A stretch of 64,000 nucleotides of DNA from an uncultured Clostridia bacterium (GCA_944388075.1 CALXHI010000012.1:1-64000), one strand, 5' to 3'; numbered from the stretch's first letter, positions 1-7,731 are shown. Notes: a model not told the origin generated them from the letters alone. A program made the numbers and translations.

Positions 1-108
1 GAGGACGGGCAGCTTTCCCCATTCCACCAGCTTCCGCATGGTATTCCTGCCGATACCCGTACATTCTGCGGCTTCCTCTATGGTAAGTCCCATTTTGACT
101 GCGCTCAT
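1..108 (-). CDS. Excisionase-like helix-turn-helix protein (5' part only)
   Basis: The first 36 codons of a gene that runs off the window edge. The N-terminus begins MSAVKMGLTIEEAA and continues with a pattern (GIGRNTMRKLVEWGKLPVL) typical of the small HTH_17/excisionase proteins of Tn916- and Tn1549-type integrative elements. These bind DNA near the attachment sites and help the tyrosine recombinase excise the element. A strong ribosome binding site (AAGGAGG) lies about 8 bases before the ATG at 108, and a near-consensus promoter is found upstream. The gene is divergent from a truncated regulator at 291-398, and the space between them carries a repeated operator. The family call rests on the visible helix-turn-helix only; the rest of the protein is outside the window. 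Confidence 0.6.
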   Translation of the reverse strand, partial: MSAVKMGLTIEEAAECTGIGRNTMRKLVEWGKLPVL

Positions 109-134
109 TCTATCAACCTCCTTTTTAGAATACT

Positions 135-246
135 CATTTTGCAACTGATGCTTTATTATTATACTTATTCTGCTATATCTTGTAAACCTATTTTGCAACT
201 ATTCATAGTTTATTTACAACTTTTCTTGAGATAAAGGTTGCAAAAT
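135..246. promoter_or_regulatory. Threefold operator repeat (TTTTGCAAC) between divergent genes
   Basis: The core ATTTTGCAAC occurs three times in the divergent intergenic region: at 136-145 and 190-199 on the plus strand and inverted at 237-246. Copies one and three share a longer match (ATACTyATTTTGCAACy on one strand). The inverted copy overlaps the -35 box of the plus-strand promoter (238-243) and the other two flank the minus-strand promoter. The layout is that of a repressor operator controlling both transcripts; the likely binder would be the regulator whose truncated gene starts at 291. Confidence 0.55.
158..186 (-). promoter_or_regulatory. Promoter of the excisionase-like gene
   Basis: On the minus strand a -35 box TTTACA (181-186) and a -10 box TATAAT (158-163) are 17 bases apart, followed by the Shine-Dalgarno sequence of the excisionase-like gene. 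Operator copies lie on both sides. Confidence 0.6.
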
Positions 247-266
247 AAGTATCGGCGTGTTATACT
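238..266 (+). promoter_or_regulatory. Promoter of the truncated regulator
   Basis: TTGCAA (238-243), a 17-base spacer and TATACT (261-266) precede an AGGAGGTG ribosome binding site and the TTG start at 291. The -35 box is part of operator copy three, which would suit autorepression. Confidence 0.6.
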
Positions 267-290
267 GATACCAGTCAGGAGGTGAACACC

Positions 291-398
291 TTGAAAAAAG
301 AAACCACATTCACCGCAAAACAGGTCGGTGGGCGGATTAAGGAACGCCGCACAGAGTTAAACATTACCATACCGACACAAAAACGCTATCGCCCTTAA
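291..398 (+). pseudogene. Truncated XRE-type regulator
   Basis: A 35-codon reading frame starts at TTG 291 with an excellent ribosome binding site (AGGAGGTGAACACC). The segment GGRIKERRTELNIT resembles the first helix of an XRE/Cro helix-turn-helix domain, but the frame then ends at a TAA at 396-398, well before a full domain of about 60 residues. It has its own promoter and operator and faces away from the excisionase-like gene, the usual position of an element's control repressor. I read it as the 5' remnant of that repressor, cut off by the event that joined this element to the sequence carrying the acetyltransferase. A functional micropeptide cannot be excluded. Confidence 0.45.
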
Positions 399-416
399 AT
401 GTTCACAATTTCTATA

Positions 417-445
417 TTGTATTCATTACTTTACTACAGTATAAT
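417..445 (+). promoter_or_regulatory. Probable promoter upstream of the GNAT gene
   Basis: TTGTAT (417-422), a 17-base spacer and TATAAT (440-445). The start codon of the acetyltransferase is about 105 bases further on, leaving a leader that holds a weak terminator-like hairpin. Confidence 0.4.
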
Positions 446-483
446 AATTAATATCTGTTTATAAGACAGCGGAAAACTGACGA

Positions 484-508
484 AGCGTCAAAATACCGAT
501 GCTTTTTT
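484..508 (+). terminator. Weak terminator-like hairpin in the GNAT leader
   Basis: AGCGTC (484-489) pairs with GATGCT (498-503), including one G-U pair, and a run of six T residues follows. It lies between the promoter at 417-445 and the acetyltransferase, so it may end the truncated regulator transcript or attenuate the next gene. Confidence 0.35.
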
Positions 509-551
509 AAGATGGACAGTCATGTAAAAAGTAAAAATTTGGGAGGATTTT

Positions 552-992
552 ATGGAAATACGAAAAATGATTATAGATGATTATCTCGCAGTATATGAAT
601 TATGGATGTCTTGTAAAGGTATGGGATTAAATAACATAGATGATTCGAGGGAAGGAATAGAAATCTTTTTGAAAAGAAATCCAGAAACTTGCTTTGTGGC
701 GACAGAGCGAGGAGGAATTATAGGTGTTATAATGGCCGGTCACGATGGCAGACGAGGATATATTTATCATACTGCCGTGTTACCTACTAACAGAAAAAAA
801 GGTGTTGGCAGAAAATTAGTCGATACTGTTACAAAAGCGTTGTCTGGTTTGGGGGTTATAAAAGTTGCATTAGTTGTTTTCGATAGAAATGAAACCGGAA
901 AAGCTTTTTGGGAACAACAAGGATTTACTGTACGTAACGATTTAATATATATGAATAAATCCTTGACGGAAATAGAAAGGATAGACACCTAA
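552..992 (+). CDS. GNAT family N-acetyltransferase
   Basis: A complete 146-residue GNAT-fold acetyltransferase of normal family length. Such enzymes transfer the acetyl group of acetyl-CoA to an amine; the substrate cannot be read from sequence. The conserved acetyl-CoA pocket is visible around residues 75-95 (AVLPTNRKKGVGRKLV, the Q/R-x-x-G-x-G/A region), followed by the beta-bulge segment KVALVVFDRNETGKAFWEQQGF that is typical of the YpeA/RimI-like branch. The start at 552 is supported by GGGAGGA eight bases upstream. Base composition is clearly more AT-rich than in the genes after 3100, in line with an acquired gene. It is the only intact gene seen in the accessory strip. Confidence 0.85.
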   Translation: MEIRKMIIDDYLAVYELWMSCKGMGLNNIDDSREGIEIFLKRNPETCFVATERGGIIGVIMAGHDGRRGYIYHTAVLPTNRKKGVGRKLVDTVTKALSGLGVIKVALVVFDRNETGKAFWEQQGFTVRNDLIYMNKSLTEIERIDT

Positions 993-1215
993 AAATTCCA
1001 GTTTACGAAGAAGATACAATGCTTGAAAACATTCCCACTCAATCAGCTTTAACGGAATTGCTCGGACAATCCTTGTTTGAGGTTTGGCAGGAGTTGTGTG
1101 CGGCTGGTGATGAAAAATACGATATGGAAAAGTTATGGAACACAGGCGGAGAACTGGACTTACGAATACAAGTACCGCAGAGGCGATAAAACACTTTTCT
1201 CCCATATCGAGGATT
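993..1215 (+). pseudogene. DUF3788 protein remnant, frameshifted
   Basis: Directly after the acetyltransferase stop, one frame reads KIPVYEEDTMLENIPTQSA and then LLGQSLFEVWQELC...KYDMEKLWNTGG. The next part of the same family pattern (WTYEYKYRRGDKTL) continues in a different frame from about position 1150. Together they match, from memory, the N-terminal half of DUF3788 proteins (about 140 residues, function unknown). The piece lacks a clear start and its C-terminal half, and it is broken by a frameshift, so it is a decayed gene. The match is from memory and should be confirmed by a profile search. Confidence 0.5.
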
Positions 1216-1268
1216 GCAGCGAAATGAATGTATCTGCTTACAAATTCTGTCAACTTGTGATTTGCACC

Positions 1269-1775
1269 TTAACTCTGAAGAATGTCAGAGATTCCCGACA
1301 TTACTTGGTCGATCAGATGACTGAAATTCACTTTGGCTTTTACCAGAATACCGGTCATCTGATAATACTGTCTGGCAAGAAAACGCAGCTCGTTATATGT
1401 ATCGGGAGCATCATATGCCTGGGTAAGTTCTGACCAGTAGGTGATACCAAATGGTGCAATCCTTACTGCATCAATCTTGTCAGTCTTGGCACGACGAATG
1501 CTCTGGGCACAAGATTTCTTCATTCGGAGCGCATTGACACAGCAGACAAAAATGCCGTGTGATGACAAATACGAAGCGACAGGCAGATGATAATGCCCTG
1601 TATCTTCTAAAACAACACGGATTTCCTCATCAAACGAATGGATCAGAGAAACCATAGAATCCAGTTCATCGGCAGTGTGATTGATTTCAAAAGGCGGCTT
1701 GATAACTTCTCCACCAGGTTTTAAGACGCAAACCGTACTCTTTCCTTTTGAAACATCAATGCCTACACTAATCAT
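1269..1775 (-). pseudogene. IS110-family transposase, C-terminally truncated
   Basis: 168 residues of an IS110-type DEDD transposase, which recombines DNA under the guidance of an RNA made from the element's own end. The RuvC-like part is recognisable: MISVGIDVSKGK (first Asp at residue 7), VVLEDTGHYH near residue 60 and RRAKTDKIDA near residue 100. Full-length members have about 400 residues and a second domain (Transposase_20) with the catalytic serine; here the frame stops at residue 168 and no continuation is seen below 1268. The element is therefore dead in cis, although its upstream end (about 1776-1960) looks intact. Confidence 0.8.
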
Positions 1776-1867
1776 AAAAATACCTGCTTTCTGAAAAATC
1801 TGTAATGTTTCCGCTCAGGAGCATATTAAAATTCATTTTGGTTTGTGACGCAAACGCTAAGTTCTAA

Positions 1868-1951
1868 GGACTGACCGTCAGTCCATTACCTTCTCATTAT
1901 ACCAAAATAAGCATAGCCTGTCACCACTGCTTCAGCAGTTTGGACTATGCT
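1868..1951 (-). promoter_or_regulatory. IS110 left end: promoter and stem-loops (candidate bridge-RNA region)
   Basis: Reading the minus strand, AGCATAG (1945-1951) and CTATGCT (1910-1916) form an outer inverted repeat around an inner ACTGCT/AGCAGT pair (1926-1939). A promoter GTGACA (1919-1924), 17 bases, TATAAT (1896-1901) follows, and just downstream a perfect 8-bp hairpin GGACTGAC/GTCAGTCC (1868-1884). The transposase fragment begins at 1775. In IS110 elements the non-coding end next to the transposase start encodes the bridge RNA. The structures are read directly; the bridge-RNA assignment is an inference. Confidence 0.45.
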
Positions 1952-2040
1952 AATATTGTACCAAAGGGGCAAATATCCTACAAAACCGATACAGTTTCTT
2001 CCACTTACCGACAATTCGTTATAAAATTTGTTAGAATTAC

Positions 2041-2253
2041 ATGGTTTCATTTATAATGAAGGTAAGCCGGAATATCAATATGTATGCGCAATTATGGAGA
2101 TGGCACTACTATGACGACAATTTTACAGAAGAGTTTTTATGGGCAGTGGTTAATGAAGGTCAGCTATATGCAGGAGATTCTCGTTTTGCGCTTATTCCAA
2201 CAGATGAATTTGGAAATTCATTAAATAAAGCGTTGACAGATTTGAAAGCATAA
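2041..2253 (+). pseudogene. Unrecognised gene fragment
   Basis: A 70-codon open frame follows the IS110 end. Its second half (DDNFTEEFLWAVVNEGQLYAG, then DSRFALIPTDEFGNSLNKAL) reads like real, AT-rich coding sequence. The matching upstream part seems to lie in another frame (HGFIYNEGKPEYQYVCAIME starting near 2037, ended by a stop about 70 bases later). That suggests the 3' end of a frameshifted gene whose 5' part was lost at the IS110 junction. No ribosome binding site fits the ATG at 2041. I do not recognise the family. Confidence 0.3.
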
Positions 2254-2452
2254 AATAAGGAGGCCCTTGTCAAAAGGCAGTCATCTGAATGACCGTCTGA
2301 AATAAACCACCCCATGCAGATGGGTGTTTCTGCGTTATTTATGCAATTGACAAATCCATTTCGATTCAACCGTGCAATACGGCAAAAGAATCTATCACCA
2401 TACAGCAAAAATTTGCATATTTAGATTGTTCATGAAAGGAGAAGCAGTAGCC

Positions 2453-3099
2453 ATGGAAAAGCTTGACTACAAAAAAAGTAAAAGGAGCTGTATCAGCCAA
2501 AACGGAAGCCGTCCATTATCGATGTCCCTGAAATGGTTTTTATTGCCATCGACGGACAGGGCGATCCCAATACCTGCAACGAATACAAAGAAGCTATGGA
2601 AATTCTCTACGGCTTGTCATTCACCATCAAGATGTCCAAGATGAACGGTACACAGCCCGATGGTTATTTTGAATATGTCGTACCACCTTTGGAGGGACTC
2701 TGGTACGGGGACGGGATAGCGTTTGACGGAACCAATATGACGGATAAATCCAAATTTCAATGGATTTCCATGATTCGTCAGCCGGAATTTGTGACAGAGG
2801 CTGTCTTTGAAGCCGCAAAGCTGACTCTGCAAAAGAAAAAGCCTCACCTTGATATATCCAAGGCAAGGCTGATGAAAATGACTGAGGGATTATGCATTCA
2901 GATCATGCATGTTGGCACTTATGATAACGAACCGGAAAGCATTTCACAGATGCAACAATATGCGTTGGAACAGGGCTATGCAGAAGATTTTTCCGAACAC
3001 CGTATGCACCACGAAATCTATTTATCCGACCCGAGAAAATGTGTGCCTGAAAAGCTGAAAACTGTGATTCGGCATCCGATTCAGAAGCTATCGTCTTGA
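2453..3099 (+). pseudogene. GyrI-like small-molecule-binding protein, frameshifted near its start
   Basis: The natural start is ATG 2453, with AAAGGAGA upstream, giving MEKLDYKK. One base appears to be missing in the A-run at 2471-2484, and the rest of the protein continues in another frame (KELYQPKRKPSIIDVPEMVFIAIDG and onward to the stop at 3099). From codon 2533 on, 188 residues are intact and match the GyrI-like/COG4832 family: single-domain proteins of about 210 residues related to the effector domain of AraC-type regulators, with the PEMVFIAIDGQGDPN opening and a C-terminal HEIYLSDPRK. The ATG at 2533 has no ribosome binding site, so I call the gene a pseudogene. A sequencing slip in the A-run could also explain it. 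Confidence 0.65.
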
Positions 3100-3140
3100 T
3101 TGCATATTCGCCTTCTTCAATTGAGCGCAGTTCTTTGGAC

Positions 3141-3183
3141 AAACAACACCCCCTCCCCATTCCACTCGGAACAGGGAAGGGGG
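3141..3183 (-). terminator. Intrinsic terminator of pnp
   Basis: On the minus strand a G/C-rich stem (3174-3183 with 3149-3158, one bulge) is followed by the T-rich tail TGTTGTTTGT, directly after the pnp stop codon. Confidence 0.75.
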
Positions 3184-3195
3184 TTCACTTGTCGA

Positions 3196-5325
3196 TTACT
3201 CCTGCGGAATGTGACGCTTTGCCTCAAGCTCTGCGAGCGCATCCTTGCGGGAGAGCGAAATCTTACCCTTGACATCATCGATTTCCATAACCTTGACAAC
3301 GATTTCATCGCCCAAAGAAACAACATCTTCAGTACGCTCAACCTTGTGCTTGTCCAGCTTGGAGATATGCACCAAGCCTTCCTTGCCCGGAACAATCTCC
3401 ACAAACGCACCAAAGGCTTGAATGCCGGTCACCTTGCCCTTATAGATGGCACCAATTTCCGGACCATTGGCAATCGTATCGATAATCTGGATGGCCTTCT
3501 GTGCATTTGCCAGATCAACACCGGATACAAAGACGCTGCCGTCCTCGTTAATATCAATTTTGACCTCGCACTCAGCGGAAATTTTCTGGATAACCTTACC
3601 GCCGGAACCGATGACCTCACGAATCTTGTCCACCGGTACACGGATCTGGAGCATTTTCGGTGCATAGGTGCTGACGGTGTCACGAGGCTGCGGAATCGCC
3701 TTCAGCATAATCTCATCGAGAATATACAGACGAGCCTTGCGTGTCTTTTCAAATGCTTCCTTGATGATAGCAGGCGTCAGACCGTCTACCTTGATATCCA
3801 CCTGAATGGCGGTGATACCCTTATGCGTACCGCCGACCTTGAAGTCCATATCGCCAAAGAAGTCCTCAAGGCCTTGAATATCGACCATGGTCATGAACGC
3901 ATCGGAATCGGGCTTCGTAATCAAGCCGCAGGAAATACCGGCAACCGGTGCCTTGATCGGCACACCGGCATCCATCAATGCCAGCGTCGAACCGCAGATC
4001 GAACCTTGGGAGGTCGAACCGTTGGAGCTGAGCACCTCGGAAACCAGACGCATGGCGTACGGGAATTCCTCCACCGACGGCAGAACCGGCACGAGCGCAC
4101 GCTCTGCCAAAGCACCATGACCAATCTCACGGCGACCCGGTCCACGGCTTGGCTTGGTTTCACCAACCGAGTAGGATGGGAAGTTGTACTGGTGCATATA
4201 ACGCTTGGATTCCTCGTTCTCATCGAGACCATCCACACGCTGTGCATCAGAAATCGGGCCCAGCGTTGCAATCGTCAGCACCTGTGTCTGACCACGGGTG
4301 AACAGACCCGAACCATGCACTCTCGGCAGTATGCCAACCTCGGCAGCCAACGGACGAATCTCATCGATCTGTCTGCCGTCTACACGCTTGCCCTGATAGA
4401 GCCACTCCCGCACGATGGTCTTTTGCAGCTTGTAAATGCACTCGTCAATCATCGGAATGCGGCTCTCGTTTTCGGCATCAAACTTCTCGTGAATTGCATT
4501 CTTAATCGGCAGCAATCTTGCCTCTCGCACGTTTTTGTCATTGGTATCCAGTGCGTATTCCACGTCCTTGCGTGCAAATGCAGCAATCGCATCGAATAGG
4601 TCGTGGTCAACCTCCATCGACTCGAATGTGAACTTCGGCTTGCCGATTTCCTTGCGAATCTCATCGATGAACGCAACCAGCTTTTTGATCTCCTCATGAC
4701 CCTTCAGAATGCACTCGAGCATCAGGTCATCCGGCACTTCATTGGCACCGGCTTCGATCATGACGATCTTCTCTGCCGTACCGGCGAGTGTCAGGTTCAG
4801 GTCGCTGACCGCTCTCTGCTCTTTGGTCGGCATAAGAATAATTTCGCCGTCAATCAAGCCAACAGAAATGCCGCCAATCGGGCCATTCCACGGAATATCC
4901 GAAATGGAGATAGCAACAGAAGTACCGATCATACCGCAGATTTCCGGCTGGCAATCCTGATCAACTGCCAAAACCGTCATCACAACTGCAACATCATTGC
5001 GCATGTCCTTCGGAAACAGCGGACGAATCGGACGATCCACACAGCGAGAAGTCAGAATTGCGTGCTCACTGGGCTTGCCCTCACGCTTCATGAAGCTGCC
5101 GGGAATTCGGCCGACAGCATACAGACGCTCCTCATAGTCCACGGACAGCGGAAAGAAATCCACGCCTTCGCGCGGCTTTTCGCTTGCGGTCACATTCGCC
5201 ATGACAACGGTATCGCCATAGCGCACCCAGCACGAACCATTGGACAGCTCGCAGGTCTTGCCGGTTTCAATGGTCAGCTCACGACCACAGAAGGTCGTCT
5301 TGAAAATCTTGTGATTGTCAAACAC
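3196..5325 (-). CDS. pnp: Polynucleotide phosphorylase
   Basis: A 709-residue PNPase of normal length. It is a trimeric cytoplasmic 3'-5' exoribonuclease that degrades RNA with phosphate and releases nucleoside diphosphates. The order is the usual one: two RNase PH-like core domains with a helical linker (about residues 1-540; the second core has RRFxxHxG-like ETKPSRGPGRREIGHG and SNGSTSQGSICG), a KH domain around residues 560-620 (IGSGGKVIQKI) and an S1 domain at about 625-695 (GAIYKGKVTGIQAFGAFVEIVPGKEGLVHISKL). The start is GTG 5325, preceded by AAGGAGGATATTACA. It lies downstream of rpsO in the same direction, the common bacterial arrangement. A stable hairpin in the leader may serve in self-control, as known for pnp leaders elsewhere. 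Confidence 0.97.
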   Translation of the reverse strand: MFDNHKIFKTTFCGRELTIETGKTCELSNGSCWVRYGDTVVMANVTASEKPREGVDFFPLSVDYEERLYAVGRIPGSFMKREGKPSEHAILTSRCVDRPIRPLFPKDMRNDVAVVMTVLAVDQDCQPEICGMIGTSVAISISDIPWNGPIGGISVGLIDGEIILMPTKEQRAVSDLNLTLAGTAEKIVMIEAGANEVPDDLMLECILKGHEEIKKLVAFIDEIRKEIGKPKFTFESMEVDHDLFDAIAAFARKDVEYALDTNDKNVREARLLPIKNAIHEKFDAENESRIPMIDECIYKLQKTIVREWLYQGKRVDGRQIDEIRPLAAEVGILPRVHGSGLFTRGQTQVLTIATLGPISDAQRVDGLDENEESKRYMHQYNFPSYSVGETKPSRGPGRREIGHGALAERALVPVLPSVEEFPYAMRLVSEVLSSNGSTSQGSICGSTLALMDAGVPIKAPVAGISCGLITKPDSDAFMTMVDIQGLEDFFGDMDFKVGGTHKGITAIQVDIKVDGLTPAIIKEAFEKTRKARLYILDEIMLKAIPQPRDTVSTYAPKMLQIRVPVDKIREVIGSGGKVIQKISAECEVKIDINEDGSVFVSGVDLANAQKAIQIIDTIANGPEIGAIYKGKVTGIQAFGAFVEIVPGKEGLVHISKLDKHKVERTEDVVSLGDEIVVKVMEIDDVKGKISLSRKDALAELEAKRHIPQE

Positions 5326-5360
5326 TGTAATATCCTCCTTATATCATTGTAACACGTGTG

Positions 5361-5389
5361 ATCCCAAATGCCGCAGCCCGATTTGGGAT
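5361..5389 (-). other. Hairpin in the pnp leader
   Basis: A 9-bp inverted repeat ATCCCAAAT/ATTTGGGAT around an 11-base loop sits about 35 bases upstream of the pnp start. A second imperfect stem (CGATTT...AAATCG) lies further upstream near 5430-5450. PNPase commonly controls its own mRNA through a leader stem; whether that holds here is an inference. Confidence 0.4.
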
Positions 5390-5473
5390 TAGCATAAAAT
5401 CCTATCCTGTATCACGCACAGCATACGATTTCATGCTAAAATCGAATCGGTATCGGCATTGCGTTTTCATGTG

Positions 5474-5504
5474 GAAAAGGCAGAGGGAAGGATTTCCCCC
5501 TGCC
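5474..5504 (-). terminator. Intrinsic terminator after rpsO
   Basis: An 11-bp stem with one mismatch (GGCAGGGGGAA pairs with TTCCCTCTGCC on the minus strand) and a 4-base loop, followed by TTTT. It is 20 bases beyond the rpsO stop and would partly separate rpsO from pnp transcription. Confidence 0.7.
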
Positions 5505-5525
5505 CTTACCTTGAGCGTTCTCTGA

Positions 5526-5792
5526 TTACTTACGCAGACCCAGACGCTCGATCGTTGCACGATAACGCTCGATATCCTTCTTCTTCAGGTATGCGAGCAG
5601 GTTACGGCGACGGCCAACCATCTTCAGCAGACCACGGTAGGAGTGATAGTCCTTCTTGTGCTCCTTCAGATGGGCGTTCAGGTCGTTGATGCGACGGGTC
5701 AGAATGGCGATCTGCACCTCAGGGGAACCGGTGTCGCCCTCGTGGGTTGCATTTGCCAGAATAACCTCAGTCTTTTCTTCCTTACGCAGCAT
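5526..5792 (-). CDS. rpsO: 30S ribosomal protein S15
   Basis: 88 residues, the standard S15 length. S15 binds the central domain of 16S rRNA early in 30S assembly. The sequence shows the family core, with [21 protein letters not shown] near residue 15 and the conserved HxxDxxSxRGL-type segment [24 protein letters not shown]. The ATG at 5792 is preceded by AGTGAGGTGA. It precedes pnp as in many bacteria. The roughly 120-base leader between the predicted -10 box (5917-5922) and the start may contain an S15-binding site, since rpsO is autoregulated in several phyla; the site itself was not identified. Confidence 0.97.
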   Translation of the reverse strand: MLRKEEKTEVILANATHEGDTGSPEVQIAILTRRINDLNAHLKEHKKDYHSYRGLLKMVGRRRNLLAYLKKKDIERYRATIERLGLRK

Positions 5793-6148
5793 TGTGTTTC
5801 ACCTCACTATATCATAATACGCCGGCAAACCAAGATATGGGTCATCGGTGATGCCGTGCGGTACCGCTTGCGCCGTTCCGCCGTCAGAATCCCACATCTG
5901 AGTAAACGGTCTATTTATTATACCATATTTCCCATATTTATGATGTGAATTTTTATTGTGTATATTATGAATATTCTGTGAACGGCAAGATCTGCAGACA
6001 ACTTCACCACTTTAACACTTTTAAGCGATGAAGCGGTTGTGCATTTGTCGCAAACTACAGCAAAGAACTAGACAAAATCTGAAATTTGTGCTATAATACA
6101 GAACAGAGAAGATGTCCAAAGTTTGATGCGATCAAAGGAGTGTTGCAC
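5793..6148. other. Divergent intergenic region rpsO / aroF
   Basis: These 356 bases hold no gene that I can support. On the minus side a TATAAT box for rpsO lies at 5917-5922 without a good -35 box, followed by a GC-rich leader with a GCGGTACCGC palindrome near 5861. On the plus side the aroF promoter lies at 6069-6097. Confidence 0.5.
6069..6097 (+). promoter_or_regulatory. aroF promoter
   Basis: TAGACA (6069-6074), a 17-base spacer and TATAAT (6092-6097), about 50 bases upstream of the aroF start codon. Confidence 0.7.
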
Positions 6149-7177
6149 ATGAATATGCGTTTTGAACGTAAGCTGACCATCCCGATGGAAGTCAAGGAGA
6201 TGTACCCCCTGACGGAACCGATGCGTGCGGTTGTCGCACAGCGAGCTGAGGAAATCCGCAAGGTCTTTACCGGCGAATCGGACAGGCTGATTCTGATCAT
6301 CGGTCCGTGCTCCGCCGACAATCCCGACAGCGTACTGGACTATATCAGCCGTCTGCGCAAGGTGCAGGAAAAGGTTGACGAGAAGATTCTGATTATCCCT
6401 CGTATCTATACCGGAAAGCCCCGTACCACCGGCGATGGCTACAAGGGTCTGCTCCACCAGCCCGACCCCAACGAAAAGCCGGATATGTTCAAGGGTATTA
6501 TTGCCACCCGCAGCTTGCATATGCGCGCCTTGCAGGAAACCGGCTTCTCCTGCGCAGACGAAATGCTCTATCCGGAGAATTACCGCTATCTGGACGATCT
6601 GCTCGCCTATGTTGCCATCGGCGCTCGTTCCGTCGAGAACCAGCAGCACCGTCTGACCGCCAGCGGCATTGATGTTCCGGTTGGCATGAAGAACCCGACC
6701 GGCGGCGATCTTTCCGTCATGATGAATGCCATCACTGCCGCACAGCACAGCCATACCTTTATTTATCGTGGTTGGGAGGTCCAGAGCACCGGTAACCCGT
6801 TGGCACACGCCATTCTGCGTGGCTATATGAACAAGCACGGGCAGTCGATGCCGAACTACCACTATGATGACCTGATGCTCCTCTCCGAACTGTATGCTAA
6901 GGGCAACTATCAAAACCCGGCTGTCATCATCGATACCAACCATGCCAACTCCGGCAAAAAGCCGCTCGAACAGCCCCGTATCATCAAGGAAGTGTTGTTC
7001 GGCTGCCGCTATAAATCCGAGCTGAAGCAGCTCGTCAAGGGCTTCATGGTCGAAAGCTATATCGAGGACGGCGCACAGAAAATCGGCGAGGGCTGCTACG
7101 GAAAGTCCATCACCGATCCCTGCCTTGGCTGGGACAAGACCGAACGTCTGATTTACGACATCGCAGAAATCCTGTGA
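6149..7177 (+). CDS. aroF: 3-deoxy-7-phosphoheptulonate synthase (DAHP synthase, class I)
   Basis: 342 residues of the type I alpha (AroF/G/H) DAHP synthase family. It condenses phosphoenolpyruvate with erythrose 4-phosphate, the first step of aromatic amino acid synthesis, in the cytoplasm. Visible family signatures are IIGPCSADNPDSVLDY (the PEP/metal region with its Cys), PRIYTGKPRTTGDGYKGL, the QxxHRLTASGIDVPVGMKNPTGG segment and the metal ligand region DTNHANSGKK. The start at 6149 has AAAGGAG eight bases upstream. The N-terminal arm that carries feedback regulation in E. coli isozymes is short, so the effector amino acid cannot be told. The choice between the F, G and H symbols is arbitrary. 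A small permease gene follows on the same strand. Confidence 0.93.
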   Translation: MNMRFERKLTIPMEVKEMYPLTEPMRAVVAQRAEEIRKVFTGESDRLILIIGPCSADNPDSVLDYISRLRKVQEKVDEKILIIPRIYTGKPRTTGDGYKGLLHQPDPNEKPDMFKGIIATRSLHMRALQETGFSCADEMLYPENYRYLDDLLAYVAIGARSVENQQHRLTASGIDVPVGMKNPTGGDLSVMMNAITAAQHSHTFIYRGWEVQSTGNPLAHAILRGYMNKHGQSMPNYHYDDLMLLSELYAKGNYQNPAVIIDTNHANSGKKPLEQPRIIKEVLFGCRYKSELKQLVKGFMVESYIEDGAQKIGEGCYGKSITDPCLGWDKTERLIYDIAEIL

Positions 7178-7240
7178 TCCGCATAATCCGTGCAAGCCTG
7201 CACATACTACTTCCAAATTCAAATGGAAAGCGGTGTGTGT

Positions 7241-7687
7241 ATGGTTTGGATCGGGGTATTGATTGCAGTGCTGTCCGGCACATTGATGAGCGTACAGGGT
7301 GTATGCAATGCCGGTCTATCCAAGGCATCGGGCTTATGGATTACCGGCACGTTCGTCTCCTTGACGGCGGCTGTGGTATGCTTTCTGATTTGGCTTTTGA
7401 CCGGCAGAACCGGTGATTGGCTGGCTCTGCTTCACATACAGCCTCGCTATTTGCTGCTTGGCGGCGTATTCGGTGCCGGCATTACCGGTACGGTGGTCTA
7501 TGCCATTCAGCAGCTCGGAACAGCCCGTGCGGAGCTGATTATCGTCATTGCACAGCTGGCAGCAGCCTATCTGATTTCGCTGTTTGGCTGGCTGCAATCC
7601 AATCAAGAGCCCTTCGCCTGGCATAAGCTGTTGGCATTGCTCGTATCGCTTGCCGGTGTCCTGTGGTTCAGTTATCATCCATCCTAA
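7241..7687 (+). CDS. Small DMT-superfamily membrane protein (YdcZ/DUF606 type)
   Basis: 148 residues with four to five hydrophobic segments (about 1-22, 35-55, 65-88, 92-115 and 125-145) and few charged residues. It fits the YdcZ/DUF606 branch of the drug/metabolite transporter superfamily, whose single five-helix units usually act as dimers. The opening MVWIGVLIAVLSGTLMSVQGVCNAGL is characteristic. The substrate is unknown. I chose ATG 7241, where hydrophobic sequence begins; an in-frame ATG at 7223 is possible. It follows aroF by 63 bases and is closed by a strong terminator, so co-transcription with aroF is likely, but a role with aromatic compounds is only a guess. Confidence 0.75.
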   Translation: MVWIGVLIAVLSGTLMSVQGVCNAGLSKASGLWITGTFVSLTAAVVCFLIWLLTGRTGDWLALLHIQPRYLLLGGVFGAGITGTVVYAIQQLGTARAELIIVIAQLAAAYLISLFGWLQSNQEPFAWHKLLALLVSLAGVLWFSYHPS

Positions 7688-7689
7688 AC

Positions 7690-7727
7690 AAATGCTCCTG
7701 TGACTGATGTTTCACAGGAGCATTTTT
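7690..7727. terminator. Bidirectional intrinsic terminator
   Basis: A 14-bp perfect stem (AAATGCTCCTGTGA with its complement) with a 7-base loop, flanked by A and T runs, between converging genes. It would stop aroF-side transcripts on the plus strand and folD-side transcripts on the minus strand. Confidence 0.85.
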
Positions 7728-7731
7728 CATT

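Noticed and set aside
2301-2335. Hairpin CACCC/GGGTG as a possible terminator in front of the GyrI-like gene
   Set aside because: The stem is only five or six base pairs and the T-run is interrupted; not convincing.
3100-4599. Long open frame on the plus strand opposite pnp (499 codons)
   Set aside because: It is antisense to a clear PNPase gene, has no ribosome binding site, and its composition (many His, Arg, Asn, Leu) is that of a mirrored GC-rich gene.
6068-7222. 384-codon minus-strand frame opposite aroF
   Set aside because: The plus-strand gene has a promoter, ribosome binding site and clear DAHP synthase motifs; the antisense frame has none.
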